Positions 17,501 through 29,704 are shown, numbered from the stretch's first letter. The stretch is DNA of 64,000 bases from Piper betle (GCA_033002965.1 JAURVB010012933.1:1-64000); one strand, 5' to 3'. Program-made: numbers and translations. The notes: generated by a model from the sequence alone, not told the origin.

Positions 17501-18171
17501 AACATTGAAAATGTTCCTTTCTCAGAATCAATCTTCAATCGCTCTGGAACAGCTTCCAGTCGCCCCTTCCTGCTGATTGACTCTTCATCCAGAATTAATG
17601 GGGATGATAAAACCAAGATTCGCCCTTCCCGTTCAAATGATGAGAATGATGCAAAAACTGGAGCAACTTCCAACAGCACCAAGACTGCACGCCCTGGTTC
17701 AGAGTCTTCTTCATCCCAAACTACTTCGGCCACAAAACAAACCAAAAAGACAAACTCGATAGATGCAGACACTAAGAGCACTAAAGCTGAGAGCCAGCCA
17801 TCCAAGTTACAACTTGATGGGGATGAACCGATGAATCCCAGTTCTAAGGTTGATACTCAACTAGGAGGCGTGGAGAAGACTCCCGATGGTGAAAAAAAGA
17901 TACCATTTCTAAATCTGAAAGTGACAAGCAACCAGCTGCACAACCTCCACCGACCAGGCCAAAACTGGAGGAAAATATTGTTCTTGGAGTTGCTCTTGAG
18001 GGTTCAAAGAGAACCCTGCCAATTGCGGATGATGAGATGAGTCCACTTACAACTGCAGACTCAAAGGCATTGGCTGCTCTCAGGAATACAAACGGACCAT
18101 CAACCTCTGGAAAAGATAAGAAAGATGGCCAAATTCCGGCGGTTCGTGATCAGCGTGACCAGGAAAGGTGA
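11518..18171 (+). CDS. MSL2/3: MscS-like mechanosensitive channel, plastid MSL2/3 type, apparent frameshift
   Basis: Stretch-activated ion channel; family members act in the plastid inner envelope in osmotic balance and division. Exons: 11518-11604, 12402-12559, 12926-13049, 13167-13264, 13367-13480, 13992-14052, 15593-15742, 15884-15994, 16251-16418, 16509-16622, 17196-17252, 17405-end; all junctions are in phase. The start fits the family N-terminus ([14 protein letters not shown]). Hydrophobic spans: [70 protein letters not shown], and the pore-side [19 protein letters not shown]. The MscS beta domain follows ([20 protein letters not shown]). A low-complexity Ser/Thr/Lys tail is typical. 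The frame breaks at an A7 run (17892-17898): as written it stops at 18040 (about 625 residues), while the next frame stays open to TGA 18169-18171. The overall extent (about 669) fits the family. An extra small exon between 11604 and 12402 is possible. Confidence 0.88.
14494..14979. mobile_element. Non-autonomous hAT element in an MSL intron
   Basis: 486 bp with imperfect inverted ends: CAAGGTTTGCA at the left and TGCAAACCATG at the right. It is flanked by near-identical 8-bp sequences TTCTTATG (14486-14493) and CTCCTATG (14980-14987), matching at 6 of 8 positions. End sequence and 8-bp duplication fit hAT. The ends resemble those of the two copies inside the P450 pseudogene. It carries no coding capacity. 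The decayed duplication suggests an old insertion. Confidence 0.65.
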
Positions 18172-18510
18172 CTAAACTGAACCTTTCCTAACAGTAATGT
18201 GCTTATAATGTCTTCTTTTTTTGGCGTTTTAAGCAAAAAGAAATCCAGAGGCCGAGTGGCAGAAAATGAAATATTTAGTCATTCATTGTAATTTGTACAT
18301 ATTTTGAAGAGATTCTTAATTCTTAATTAGATCAAGTCATTGTCGGTATTGTATATCTGGGTACTACTAGATCGGCTCCTACGTGATTCTGAGGTGAGAG
18401 AGTTCCTGATGTTGATGACTCATACAATGATGCCAAAAAAAAAAAAAAACAGGAACTGGTCGGATAATTTGGTTACTTTCTCACACTGATGGAAATGATA
18501 TATATATATA
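18172..18510 (+). other. 3' flank of the MSL gene
   Basis: AT-rich sequence after the terminal TGA, likely the 3' UTR and its downstream edge, with an A-run at 18437-18450. It ends at the short (TA)n tract (about 18499-18513) that begins the next element. Confidence 0.5.
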
Positions 18511-18964
18511 TATAGTGCGCTGGCTGTTAGGTTGAAATCTAACGGCCAAGATTTCACAGGCCGCCTCAAACCTGCTTGAGACCCGCCAGCCTGCGGTAGG
18601 CACTGGCGGGAGGAGGGCTAGTGGGGTAGGAGGGAGGCAACGGGATGGGGGCAACGGCACTTGGGGAAGGTGGCGGGCAGCGGCTGGGGGGTCGGGGGAG
18701 GGCGTTGGCGGGGCAGGAGAGGGGTCGTGGGGGTCGTCGTGGCGAGGTGAGGGAGCCACGGCGGGGGCGTTGTCGACGAGGATGGGCAGGTGGTCTGGTG
18801 AGCCACCGTGGCCAAGTAGCGGGCAGGTGGTCAGACCGGTGGGCGGCGGCTAAGCAGGCTAGCGGGTTTGGGGGCGGTTTTAGGACAATGAAATTTAAAC
18901 TACTGGATTTTAACCTAGCGGTTCAGATTTGGTATGTGCGGACAAAAAAGGACAGCACACTATA
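18511..18964. mobile_element. (TA)n-flanked GC-rich MITE-like element A
   Basis: Imperfect inverted ends TATAGTGCGCTG (18511-18522) and CAGCACACTATA (18953-18964) enclose a G-rich core (about 18590-18870). (TA)n tracts lie at 18499-18513 and 18972-19011. Just inside each end is a small hairpin motif (left AGGTTGAAATCTAACGG; a related form inverted at the right). The same motif followed by GGCCAAGAT occurs in element B near 29020. Insertion next to (TA)n recalls the rice Micron elements; the family assignment is inference. Confidence 0.55.
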
Positions 18965-18968
18965 ACGT

Positions 18969-18971
<3 letters not shown>

Positions 18972-19011
<40 letters not shown>
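18972..19011. repeat. (TA)n microsatellite
   Basis: About 20 uninterrupted TA units immediately beyond the right end of element A. Confidence 0.95.
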
Positions 19012-19013
<2 letters not shown>

Positions 19014-20029
19014 CCCTAGGTTCTTGTACGGGGAGACTAACAATATTGAATAAAATTGCTTCTATGCAAGCCCAACTACAAGTTTGTTTTTCTTTCCACC
19101 ATTTCTCGCTGTCGTCTTCAACAAATTCAAATCTCAACAATTTTTTGCCAACTCCGGAATCTGAATAGTACTTGACTGGCAATCAACTTAATGCTCGTCT
19201 GCAATGTATATCTACACATTTCCTTCGCCATGTCTTCTTCCGCCCGTGTTACCTTTTTCCTCTTTGCTCAAAATGGTTTCGCCATGTTTAATTCTTAATT
19301 TTAATTTTATTTTTTTAACAATGTTTAATTTTTGCAACTACAGCTTTAACATTTTTTCTTGAAACCTATTATCATGAAGCAGCAGCTTCAACTTACTACT
19401 GTGAAAGAAAGTGGGAAACAGTTTGAACTCCTGATTAACACAAAGCTTTCGTCCCTCTGTGGCGGTCCTGCCTGCTAGGGGCCAAGCTCGGAGAAAACGA
19501 CAGCGATGCTTAATCCTCTGGTTTCGAGATTACCACCAGATCTGTGACATTTGCCATCTCTTTGTAGCCTCTTTACTCCAGTTTAGCATCATCTTTCATC
19601 TTATTAGTCACTGTTAACCATATTAAGAAACCAGAAAACTCTGAAAGCAATATGTTCTCCTTGATCAATGACCATACCTTTGATCGTCACAGAATGAGCC
19701 CAATGCAGAAATAGCTTCCCTCCTATTAACATTTTTAGTTGAGAGCTAACCAGACTTCCTTCTGCACGCTGCTTTGTTTCTGCTGAGCTGTTTCTGCTTG
19801 ATAGAGTGGAAGAGCAGGAGGAACACATACACTAGTCTTACCAATGGCAAAGTGGTCGGGAGGAAAGCATCTTTTCAGCAATGACACCTCTCTTTTGCGG
19901 TTTCCCCTGTATCAGCAAAGTTTGCAGCTTTAGCCTGCAGAGTTTTGCAAAAGGAAAGACTTTTCTTCTTCTTCGTCCACACTTGGAAAACACCCAGAAA
20001 ACTTCTCACTTCTTTACTTCTTCTTCATA
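19012..20029. other. Upstream region of the small membrane protein gene
   Basis: Mixed-composition spacer. The part from about 19880 is probably the 5' leader and proximal promoter of the gene at 20030. A 74-codon minus-strand frame (19604-19828) has no recognisable features. Nothing else was identified. Confidence 0.45.
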
Positions 20030-20392
20030 ATGGCAATGCCATTGGAGCCGCAAGTTATAGAACCTCCTCCATCCTTGACCTACTCCACCTCCCATTCAAG
20101 CTTCGGCCATGCAGGGCCATTGATAGCCGTCCTGGCCATTATTACCATTCTGGGCCTGCTGGCGGGAGTGTTGGGTCGGCTGTGCACTGGCCGGACTGTC
20201 ATGGGGTACCGGCACTACGATTGGGAGAGTTGGTTTGAGAGAAAGTTCGCATCTTGCATTGATGGCAGGATCAGCCCTCCTCCGCCGCCGTCTCCACCGC
20301 CTGATGTTGGCGGTGCCGGCGGCTCTGTTCCAGTGGAAATGCCGGTGGCGACAGCAGAGTCGACAGCAACAAAAATGCGAGGTGAATGTTAG
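20030..20392 (+). CDS. Small single-pass membrane protein, conserved plant type
   Basis: 120 residues from a clear ATG at 20030. Residues about 29-51 form one strong hydrophobic helix (PLIAVLAIITILGLLAGVLG), followed by RLCTGRTVMGYRHYDWESW and a short Cys-containing stretch. The Pro-rich tail (PPPPPSPPP) is probably cytosolic. I recall small plant proteins with this helix plus a W-E-S-W-x-E-like motif, function unknown. The last codons contain a possible donor (GAG|GTGAATG near 20382). An acceptor near 20874 would replace the last residue and stop with a 10-residue tail ending at the TAA near 20916. Confidence 0.7.
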   Translation: MAMPLEPQVIEPPPSLTYSTSHSSFGHAGPLIAVLAIITILGLLAGVLGRLCTGRTVMGYRHYDWESWFERKFASCIDGRISPPPPPSPPPDVGGAGGSVPVEMPVATAESTATKMRGEC

Positions 20393-23300
20393 AAGAGTGA
20401 CTTAATTGTAGTATTGTCTTCTTACTCATTATTAATTTTAAGATTTATTTATGTGATAACTAGGCCAAACGTATTTTTTACACCAATCTTATGAAATTAT
20501 ATGGGTTTATAATGGTCAATGCACGAACAAAACCGGAGTCAATATTAGAAATCAGAATGATAGTAGGATAGACATTATATACATGTAATGGCAAAATTCC
20601 CACCGGTTCAATCTCTCTCTCTCTTGGTTCACTCTTTAAGATCTTTTGTTTTCTCAGTTTGAAAGATTTGTTTTAAAGAAATCAAAACAAGCAGTTATAC
20701 ATTTCTAGCAATCATGCAATCAATTTTTTCTTAAAAACTATGTTGGAAAATCTTGCTGTATTTATAATCTCTCCTTTCCTGTTTATCTCGGCTGTTTGTT
20801 ACGTGAGCTTGGCATGCCAACCTTCATTTTTCTCTGCAACTTAAGTGGTTCTGTTTCATCTGGGCATTCGTATAGGTGAACATGCTCAGAAGTTGAGCGG
20901 TGAACAGCAGGAGTAAAGTGATGATCACATCGCTCTAATATCATCGTCACATAGTCATTTCCCTCTTAAGTTTGGTTGCAGAGGTCAAACATAAGATGGC
21001 TTCGTTCTTCCTTCAACAAAAAAACAAAAGGTGTCAACTGCACATCTCCCTTGAACGAACCAGCAGCAACTTAAAATAGAAAAGCACGAAATTACGAAGA
21101 CGAGACAGACAACCATGAAAATACAAAGGGGAGCACATTTTTTTAGTGCAAACGCACAGCACCCCGGTCAGTTGCTAGATTCCTTTGTTTGTGTTGACCT
21201 AGGTTTTTCGTTCCATCCCAATCCTCAAGAAAGAATATGTTTCACAGCAGTCTCTCTCCAATTATATCAGGGTATTGTTTCCTTTTGAATATAGTAAGCT
21301 TAAAAGAGCATTTCACCCAAGAGAGAGCGAGAGAGAGAGTGAGCATTGTATAACTAAATATTTACAGTTTTTTTAGAAAAATGCCTTTTCTTTTAAACGA
21401 AATCACGGGGTGCAGATAGTCGGGTAACAGTTAAAACTCGAACCAAACCAAACTCAAATAAGTAATTTGGTTCCATCCAAAATAGTTCGGTTTGACTTTT
21501 GAGTGGTTTGTAAAGAAACCACTGAATTAACTGAAATTTTTAAAAAATATTTCAAAATTTATTTTTCATGCTAATTATCATGTGAAATTATAATATTTAT
21601 ATGATTAACTTATATTTATTTAGTATGATATATATTTATATTTACATATTAAATGATTATATTCACTAAAATAATAATATAATTTTAATTAAATAATTAA
21701 ACAAAACATTTTTAACGACTTATGATGTAATTCAGCTATTTGGTTACCAAACCGATTACCAAAATATTAGTTTGATTTTAAGATTAGTTTGGCTTAAGTT
21801 CAGTTGCAAAATCTCATGTCAAATAAAATTCGGTTAATTCAGTTCAATGGATTCGGTCTGAAAATGCTCACCCTCTACTGCCAACCTCGGCACCACTTGA
21901 ACTTTAGGTGGGCACAGAACGAAAACCTGCTGGTAATGGTCTCACATTGTCTGAATACAATTTTTTGTTTCATTCCATTGAAGAATACTTGTGCTTGTGC
22001 AGCTTTTGCCGGTAAATTGTGAGACTTTGAAGTCTGTTTCACAGACTTGACTACTGTAAATCTATATAAACAATGCAGATTCCATTCTTAAAGATCATAC
22101 TTGTCATCGTTGTAAATATTGATTTTACAATCTAGTGTCAATTAACCCATATGTTAGTTAATAAATTTGTGGGATGTTGAGTCTTTTCAGAAAAGAATTC
22201 GTGAGAAGAAAAAAAAGTTGATTAGGTGTTGATGATGGTTATTGAAATATTGAATTAAGGATTTTAGGATAAGGAGCTAATTGAAGTCTTCTCAAAGGAA
22301 GAAAAAGTTACGGACTTTAGCAAGTTTGTTGTAATGTGTACTTAATATATATATTTATTAATGACACTAAATAGTTTTTGTGCCATTTTAATTTATCCGG
22401 TTTTATAATATGAAATTTCACAAAATCTAATTTTTATGTTGAAAAAGTTATTATACTAAAATGTATATTTTTATGTCTAATAAAATATTTCATTTATAAT
22501 GTAAAATTTAATTGAATTTTGTTCAACCCAGTTGAATCAAATATATCCGAACCTATTGTTCTTCCCCTTAAATTGAGAGATTCTCATTCTCTAATTTCAA
22601 TCATGATTTTATTCGTTCGCAAGTAAGCCAGACCAACAGTTTGAAGAAAACGTCCAAGCACAAAAAAAACTGATTTGCTTCAATTTAGTTATTAATTCAG
22701 AACAGATTTCTTAATTAACTTGGATAAAACCATTGCAAATATTATAACTCAGCACTAATGGTAATTTCGTATTCCTAGAGATAAATCATATTCAAAGCTT
22801 GTTGGATTCAAAAAGATTGATTAAGCAATGCTTAAGAAAGAAAAAATTAATGAGAATTAAAATATATGATATATAAATGGGGTAATTAAATGATGAACAT
22901 TATATTATTATTTTTTATTTAGTTTGGTTTTGAAATGAGCTTTTTGGCTATATGCCTATATCTAAAACTTTTTTTTACAAAAAAACTGAACTATTTTCAA
23001 AACAAATCATTCATCTAATTTGATCTGTTGCTTCAATTTTATCAATCAACCCATAATTAACATCTTTCTCAAAAAAAATCAACTGGCTTTTTATTAGTAA
23101 AAAATCACCTAATTTAGAATCACTATATGAATAGCCCCATTAGAGTTTTTAGTCATCTTGGTTTTGGGTTCGGCATCTCATGTTTATCTTATGAGACAAA
23201 TATATTCTTAATAAAAGAAATTTGGCAAATTAAAATATTTAAAAACAAATCAAATTATTATAATATGTCTTTTCATTTAATTAAAGTCTATTTTATTTAT

Positions 23301-25237
23301 ATCCCCATAAATAGTCTTCCTAATTCTTACTTCGTCTTGGGTCATCTTTAAGGCCCTAAGTATGAGGAAAAAAAATTCATGGTCGGTCGATTATATTTAA
23401 ATATAAACTCTTTATATGTAAGAAAATAATAAAGTAAAAGATCTTAGAGGCATGCATGATAGGGCACCTATTAATTATTAAAAATTTAAAATTATCATTA
23501 AGTTTAGAATAGTTAATGGGTATTGTATTTAGGGTATTTACATCATTGATACCATCTGATGCTGTTCAAAATTACCTTAATAATAAATAAATACATAAAA
23601 TTAAGCTTGAATCAGAGGCTAGCATGGGCCGATATGAACATGTATCAGCCAGACTGTTTTACCGCCCCAACTTCAGAGTTCCCAACATTGAGCGACTTTG
23701 TTTTGATTTTGGACAACAATTGCACGAGAACTTAGACACAATGTGTATCTATAATATACATGTATAACCAAGCTGTTCAGACTACTACATGAAATGCCAT
23801 ATTACATCTGAATTCCGATACATTGAGCGACGTTACATTCGATTCTAGTCATAGCAATTGATCCGAACTTAAACTCAAAGAAATCAAAATGCATATATAG
23901 ATCAATCTGAATTGATACACACAAGTTAAATTATTCGAGTCATCATTTGACACAAAATGAAGAAAGAAGCACCAACAAATCAAGGAGTGCAAATACGCGC
24001 AAACAAGAAAGATCATTATGCCGAAAGACCATTTAGATCGATACTGTTGCACATTGACTGAACCTTGGGGAACACTCCCTCTGGTATCGGTAGCGATGGA
24101 TCTCTGGTTGCATTTTTGAGCAAGTTGTGTGCAGACTTGGGGAGGACAATATTATGTTTCATGACCCTTAGAATGATTAATGAATATGCTCCTTATTCTC
24201 TCTCTACTACGTATACACTCTTCTTACATCTTAATATAGTTACATTGTTGCTGCTCATCTCTAACTCTTTATATAGCATTAGCTGTATATTACTGGAATC
24301 CGACTAATGTTTTGTTTTTATTAATGGTTATACTTGAAATTAAAAATACTTTGCATAATGTTCTAATAATCGATCAAAATGCTTGCCACTAACCGATGGC
24401 AAAAACTTAATCTAAATTGATTCCTACAGTGCATATTTTGACTCAAGGATTATAAACTTGCATGCCATGATCACAAGCGGAATTGAGTAGGCTCTGAAAT
24501 CCATGTGCAACTGGTTTTTGCAGATTGCAATTATTTTTTTTCACACAGAACACACTTAATATTATAATTTCAAATAATTTAACTAGGTTAAAGCCGCAAG
24601 GATTAGAATTAATCCCAATTTTGTATATTACTGATCGTGCATGCCTTATTTATGAATATCTTATTTATTCTATTTTTTTAAAAAATATTTGTCATGTATA
24701 TTCTATGCTGTGTATATCACACGTTGTAAACTCATCTCGTATATATATTTTATGGTTTTTTTTGCTTTCCTATCCCATCTTGCATAGAATTAGACAGAAG
24801 AGGTAATTACCATTTTTTAAATTTTTTCTTTAATCATAAATGTTAATTTAGTTCCGATTTCCCAATTTTGAACAATCATGCAACTTTGTCGATCAGTTTT
24901 TAGATATCAATTGAAGAACTTAAATATTCAAACACAAGTATAGATGTAACATATATAGAAGCAGTTCATATACATGAAATAGTACATCAATCAAATTTAT
25001 ACAACAACAACAACAACAACAACAAAAGCTAGAGGGATTGAACCCGTTTTAACAGATGAAAAATTATTATTAGAACTAAAGAGTTGCTTGCAATTAAAAA
25101 GTAACAGGCAAAAGAATATCTCTACATTATTTATTTCTGCTCATCAACTTCAGGGAATGCACAGATTGAGTTCATGAGCAGGTTGATGTGTTACACTTCT
25201 TGAGCTAGTCTTGCACTCGATCAAGAGAGGGCAATGC
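20393..25237. other. Long AT-rich intergenic region
   Basis: About 4.8 kb of AT-rich DNA without recognisable genes. At about 21412-21884 there is a stretch rich in ACCGAA/TTCGGTTTG-type words, bounded by GGGGTGCAG at the left and GCTCACCCT at the right. It may be a decayed hAT-type MITE, but no target duplication is visible. A (CAA)n run lies near 25000-25025. The last 100 bp or so belong to the LARP6 3' UTR. Confidence 0.55.
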
Positions 25238-27777
25238 TTACTTGCTTGATGGCTCCATAGACTTACCTCTGCCCATTGAGAATCCCTTGGTTCCATCCGG
25301 CATTTTGGCGCACTTTGGCGAGTTCTTGCCTCCTGCATCACATTGAATTGAGGAAGACGGCCGTGGAGAAGCTGCAAGAACTCCGCGACCGCCGTGGTTT
25401 AATGGCCACGGCCGCGCCTTGCTCCAGCCTCGAGGCCAAACCGACTTCTTGGATGAGCTAGTTGGGGTCAATGTTTCTTCAGTCTGTCAAGGACATATGC
25501 CATTGAATTAATCATATCTTCATAACAAATAGGATCTGCAAATGAATTGTTACATGGTTTTGATTAATGTGTTCTTACATTGTTGTTTTCTGTATTTGGT
25601 TCTGTGGCATGAGGTGAGTCCGTTGTTGTCTTAGAACGAGGAGTGCTGTCGTCATCCTCAGAGTTGGCGTCAAAATGATCATAATTCTTGGTCCTGATGA
25701 CAGATCTTGGCTGGAATTGCACAAATAGAACAAAGAGGTCATTGTTCCAAACAATTTATTATCAATTGCAAGAACAAGTCTTTCAAAAGCTTAATTAATC
25801 TCCTAGATAAAACAAACAAAAGGTTTCGAATCAAACTACCATAGATGAGAGGAAAGAAAATTACCGTTCGACGAAGTTGCAAGAGTCTCACACGGAGACC
25901 TTGTCGCCAGTTTCTTTCATCATTCAGCTTTTCTACCTGAGAACAATAAGAAAAGAAGAGCTAATTATTGGTTGTTATAGCTGGAAGCTACTTAGTTTGA
26001 GAAGCCATGAGAAGTCAGAAATATAAATGGTAAACTTACAGCTCTTTCTGCTTGCTCAACGAACTCAAATTCAACAAGTGCATGCAACTTGAGGCGAAGA
26101 ACAAACAGCATAATAAGCATCAAAACAGTCAGAATAACGCGCGAATCAACACCAAAGCCAAAAAATTCAACTAGAAAGTAAGATACAAACCCTTCGATGT
26201 GCATAAAAGCAAAGGAACTAATACATACCTTGTTACTCACAAGAACATTTTTGTTAGATTTAGAATTATTCGATCCCTGGGGATGACAGATTCTCACACT
26301 CTTCACACTGTTACATAAAGTAATGATTAAGTTTGTTAGAGCACTTCTCTTCGTCAGCTACTGGTAGATGCAAATATATATAAGTGAGCTGTAAACTTCA
26401 AACCTTCCAGCAACGCTAAAGATTTTCTGCATGTTTTGATGCGAGTAATCCTCTGGTAAATTTTCGACCACAACCATTCGAGACTGCGAAATAAAAATAA
26501 CAAAAAAATTTCATAAATTTTCAACATTTCTTTTACTCATGACATCCTAGAAGAGCTAACTATGTAGAACGATGTTTAAAAAAAAAAAAAAGTTAACCTG
26601 CAGTTCCTCTTTGTCTCTCTCGCTTAAAACAATTTTACGCTTAACTTTCTTCCCATCCTCGCTGACAACCTTCAAGAGACATGATCAGCACGAATGATTA
26701 GAATGGTAAAAAAGAGACTTGCTCAAAGACATTATTTTTCTCATCACTAGGATATATTTATTTACCAGCTTTGAGGAACCACGGAGTGTATTGGCTAGCA
26801 TTTGGTTGCCTGTTATGAGTGGTTTTATTTTCTTGGAGGAAGCAACGTATGAAATTGGAACTGTTGACAGAACATATCTGTTAGAAAAGAGTACTACCCT
26901 GCCATGCGTAAGATAATGCCAATCTTTCTCATTGAATATGATTCTTATACTTCCAATTTTTAAGTGCAAAGACAGAAATTTAGGCATTTTGTGGAATGTG
27001 CTCACCATAACCATCAGGATCCTTATTCACAAGTTTCATAAAAGAGTCATTGGCTATAAGACTTGCGTCACTGAATTGGTACTCCACCTGCCAAGAAAAC
27101 TAATGGTTCAATCAAACCATTGACTAAATAAACTTCCACAAGCTAAATTTTCTCTCCTTTTTGGTAAATTCGTGAACAAGATATTGTAGACAACTCAATA
27201 ATTGAGCAAAAGGTTAAAGTTATAAATAGAAAAGTATGGTAAAACTAATTTTATATCAAAAAACAACTTTTTTTTCTGGTTGAACTGAACGTGAGAGAGG
27301 TATAGTTTCCACCTTCCTGAAATCCTTAATAGATGGGGATGAATCTTGGAGCAGACAAAATTATATTTGTCTTAATTGATCATCAACAATAAATGTGAAT
27401 CCATGATCATCCTAACTTTAGAATGAAACATACATTGAACACTCAATTTATTTAAGAAGCAACCTGCTTGATGATCTTCTGCTTGAGATCATTGTTGTGG
27501 AAGCCTTTCGAGACTTGCGAAGTGGAGGAAGCGCAGGTCTTGGGAAAGAACTGCCCCATCTCCGGCATCCCAAAGTGCTGAAACCACTCTGGCTCTCCAA
27601 CCTCCGGCAGCTGGAACCAAGGGTGGTAGCACCACCACATATCCGACATATTCACCTGGGTGGTCATTTGACTACATCCCTTCGGAACGAACTCCTGCGC
27701 CTGCGCATTGAACTTGAACGAATCATTTGTCACCTTTCCCCCTCATCCCCGCTCTTTCCAGAGCTCAATTCTGCCAT
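25238..27777 (-). CDS. LARP6: La-related protein 6 (plant LARP6 with PAM2 motif), apparent frameshift near start
   Basis: RNA-binding protein; plant LARP6 members bind mRNA through the La module and poly(A)-binding protein through PAM2. Minus-strand exons: 27777-27464, 27087-27006, 26860-26766, 26669-26598, 26483-26404, 26307-26229, 26087-26040, 25936-25865, 25710-25579, 25483-25238; internal phases all agree. Domains: PAM2 (FKFNAQAQEFVPK), La motif (IIKQVEYQFSDASL, LVNKDPDGYVPIS), RRM-like region (MVVVENLPEDYS ... LHALVEFEFVEQAERAVEKL), Ser/Thr/Asp-rich linker, and C-terminal SUZ-C/LSA motif (KMPDGTKGFSMGRGK). Expected length is about 406. The only plausible ATG (27777) opens a frame that stops at 27730 after 16 codons; the domain frame overlaps it by one base offset at a 5-base homopolymer (27738-27742). 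No ATG precedes PAM2 in the domain frame. Confidence 0.9.
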
Positions 27778-28869
27778 CTGATCTCTGCCTGCCCAGAACC
27801 AATCCCAGACAATTTTGAACCTTGTCGGATATCCTCTGACCCTTGTTCCGAAGGTCCTTGGATTCTGCTTTTTACCGAGTCTTTCAGGTGTGATTTGTGG
27901 TGGAGGGAGATGCCTCCCCCTCAAGAGGTGTAACAGAATTTAAATAAATGTGTGGAAGGGGATCAAATCCACATTTGGCGCCATGGGGCCTTCCTGCATC
28001 TCTCACACATGACCGTTGGCAGTTCCTTGTGTTTTGACCTGATCAATGACGTGGGTGATATGACCTTAACGCCCCTGGTCGTGTCCGAGTCATGTGCCCG
28101 TCACTCACTATAGCCAGACTCGGACTACCCTTTAATTCTTAAAATAAAAATTTCAGTTACATGTGGTCATTTTGCTATTCGATCCGGGGGCAAAATGTTT
28201 TTTTTTTTGTTTTTTACTTGATGCAACTTATTATAATAGTACTCATAAGTCATTATGCCATGAAGGTTATGGAATGTCCTTTCCAAAATTTATATCAGGG
28301 TCATATCTCGTACCTATCGAGATATAATCCAATATATTTAATGATTGAGTGATATTTTTTATTATAATTTTGATATATTTTTAAAGACAAAAATTTTTAA
28401 ATTAAGGAGATTATAAAAATTCGAAAATAACTCGGTTATTTTGTCTCAAAATGAATTTATAAATATTATTAAATTAAATTAATGTAATTTAATAATATTT
28501 ACAAAAATTTTTCAGTAAGTTTTATATATTATCTTTTTATATTTCGAGTATGTATGTATTTATAACTTATGACCTTTCATTTTCATTTTCACGCATATAT
28601 AAATATATCTATTTTTCAACTTAGAGGAGGGGGAAAACTAGTGTGAAATAATTACATTGGTTAACCTTTTCAACATGGTAAGTTTGTTTAGAAGTTTGCC
28701 ATTGGAGTTAGTTGTACATTGGACATATATTGTACGTAAACCATATTTTGATGTGTATATTTGCTTATATTAAGTTGTTACTAAATTTATAGTTTAATTA
28801 AGTGATTATGGGTTGCCATGTTGGCCCATGAACTAACACTTAGATTGTCATGTTGGCCATGCACCAATA
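27778..28869. other. LARP6 upstream region and AT-rich spacer
   Basis: The proximal 350 bp (27778-28130) are of balanced composition and probably contain the LARP6 promoter and leader on the minus strand. From 28140 onward the sequence is AT-rich. No genes recognised. Confidence 0.45.
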
Positions 28870-28953
28870 GTTATATTATGCATATGTATGTTTTTATATG
28901 CTATATGGACATGTTACCGTCAACTAGATTATGGTATATATATATGTATATAT

Positions 28954-29704
28954 GGAAAAAAGATTTCTGTACTCCATCACAGCCATCTTGGCTGTGCTGG
29001 AATTTGATCTTAGCAGTTGGATTAACATCCAATGGCCAAGATCAAAAAAAGGGGGGGGGCGACAGGGGACGGGGGCGCGGCGCGGCGGGTGGCGGGCGAA
29101 GGCCGAGAGGGCGGGGGGCGGCGACAGGGGACGGGGCGCGGCGCGGCGGGGGTGGCGGGCGAGGCCGAGGGGGGCGCGGCGGGGTGGCGAGGCAGGGGCG
29201 AGGGGGCGCGGCAGGGTGGCGGCGGGGGCCGAGGGGGGCACAGCGGGGTGGCGGAGAGGGACGAGGGGGGCGCGGCTGGGTGGCGGCTGGGGCCGAGAGG
29301 GGGCGCGGCAGGGTGGCGGGCAGGGGACGGGGGACGGGGGCGTCGCGCGGCGAGGGTGGCGGGCGGGGGACGGGGTTGCGGGCGGGGGACGGGGTGGCGG
29401 GCGGGGGACGGGGGGGGTGTCGCACGATGGGGTGGCGGTGGTGTCGCTCGGCAGCGGGGCGGCGGGCTGGCAGGGGAAGAGGCGGGGCGGCTAGATCCGC
29501 CGCCCCGTCGCTCAGCGGTTAGGTCGGCCGGGGTGGCGGCGACGCGGCGGCGGCGCCGCTAGAAACTTTTTTTTTTGTATTGCTTGTAGAAGGGGGAAGT
29601 GGGGGGCTTGTTTCAGCCGTTGGATAAACAAGCCGTTGGATTTGATCCAACGGCTGAAACACTGCAGCGCACCCATCTTGGCTGTGCTGCAATACAACCC
29701 CCCC

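Noticed and set aside
21412..21884. Possible decayed hAT MITE with ACCGAA-type words
   Set aside because: Ends only loosely inverted and no target duplication; left as part of the spacer.
28924..29562. Several overlapping long frames on both strands, Gly/Arg/Pro/Ala-rich
   Set aside because: They all fall in the G-rich core of element B and reflect lack of stop codons in GC-rich DNA.
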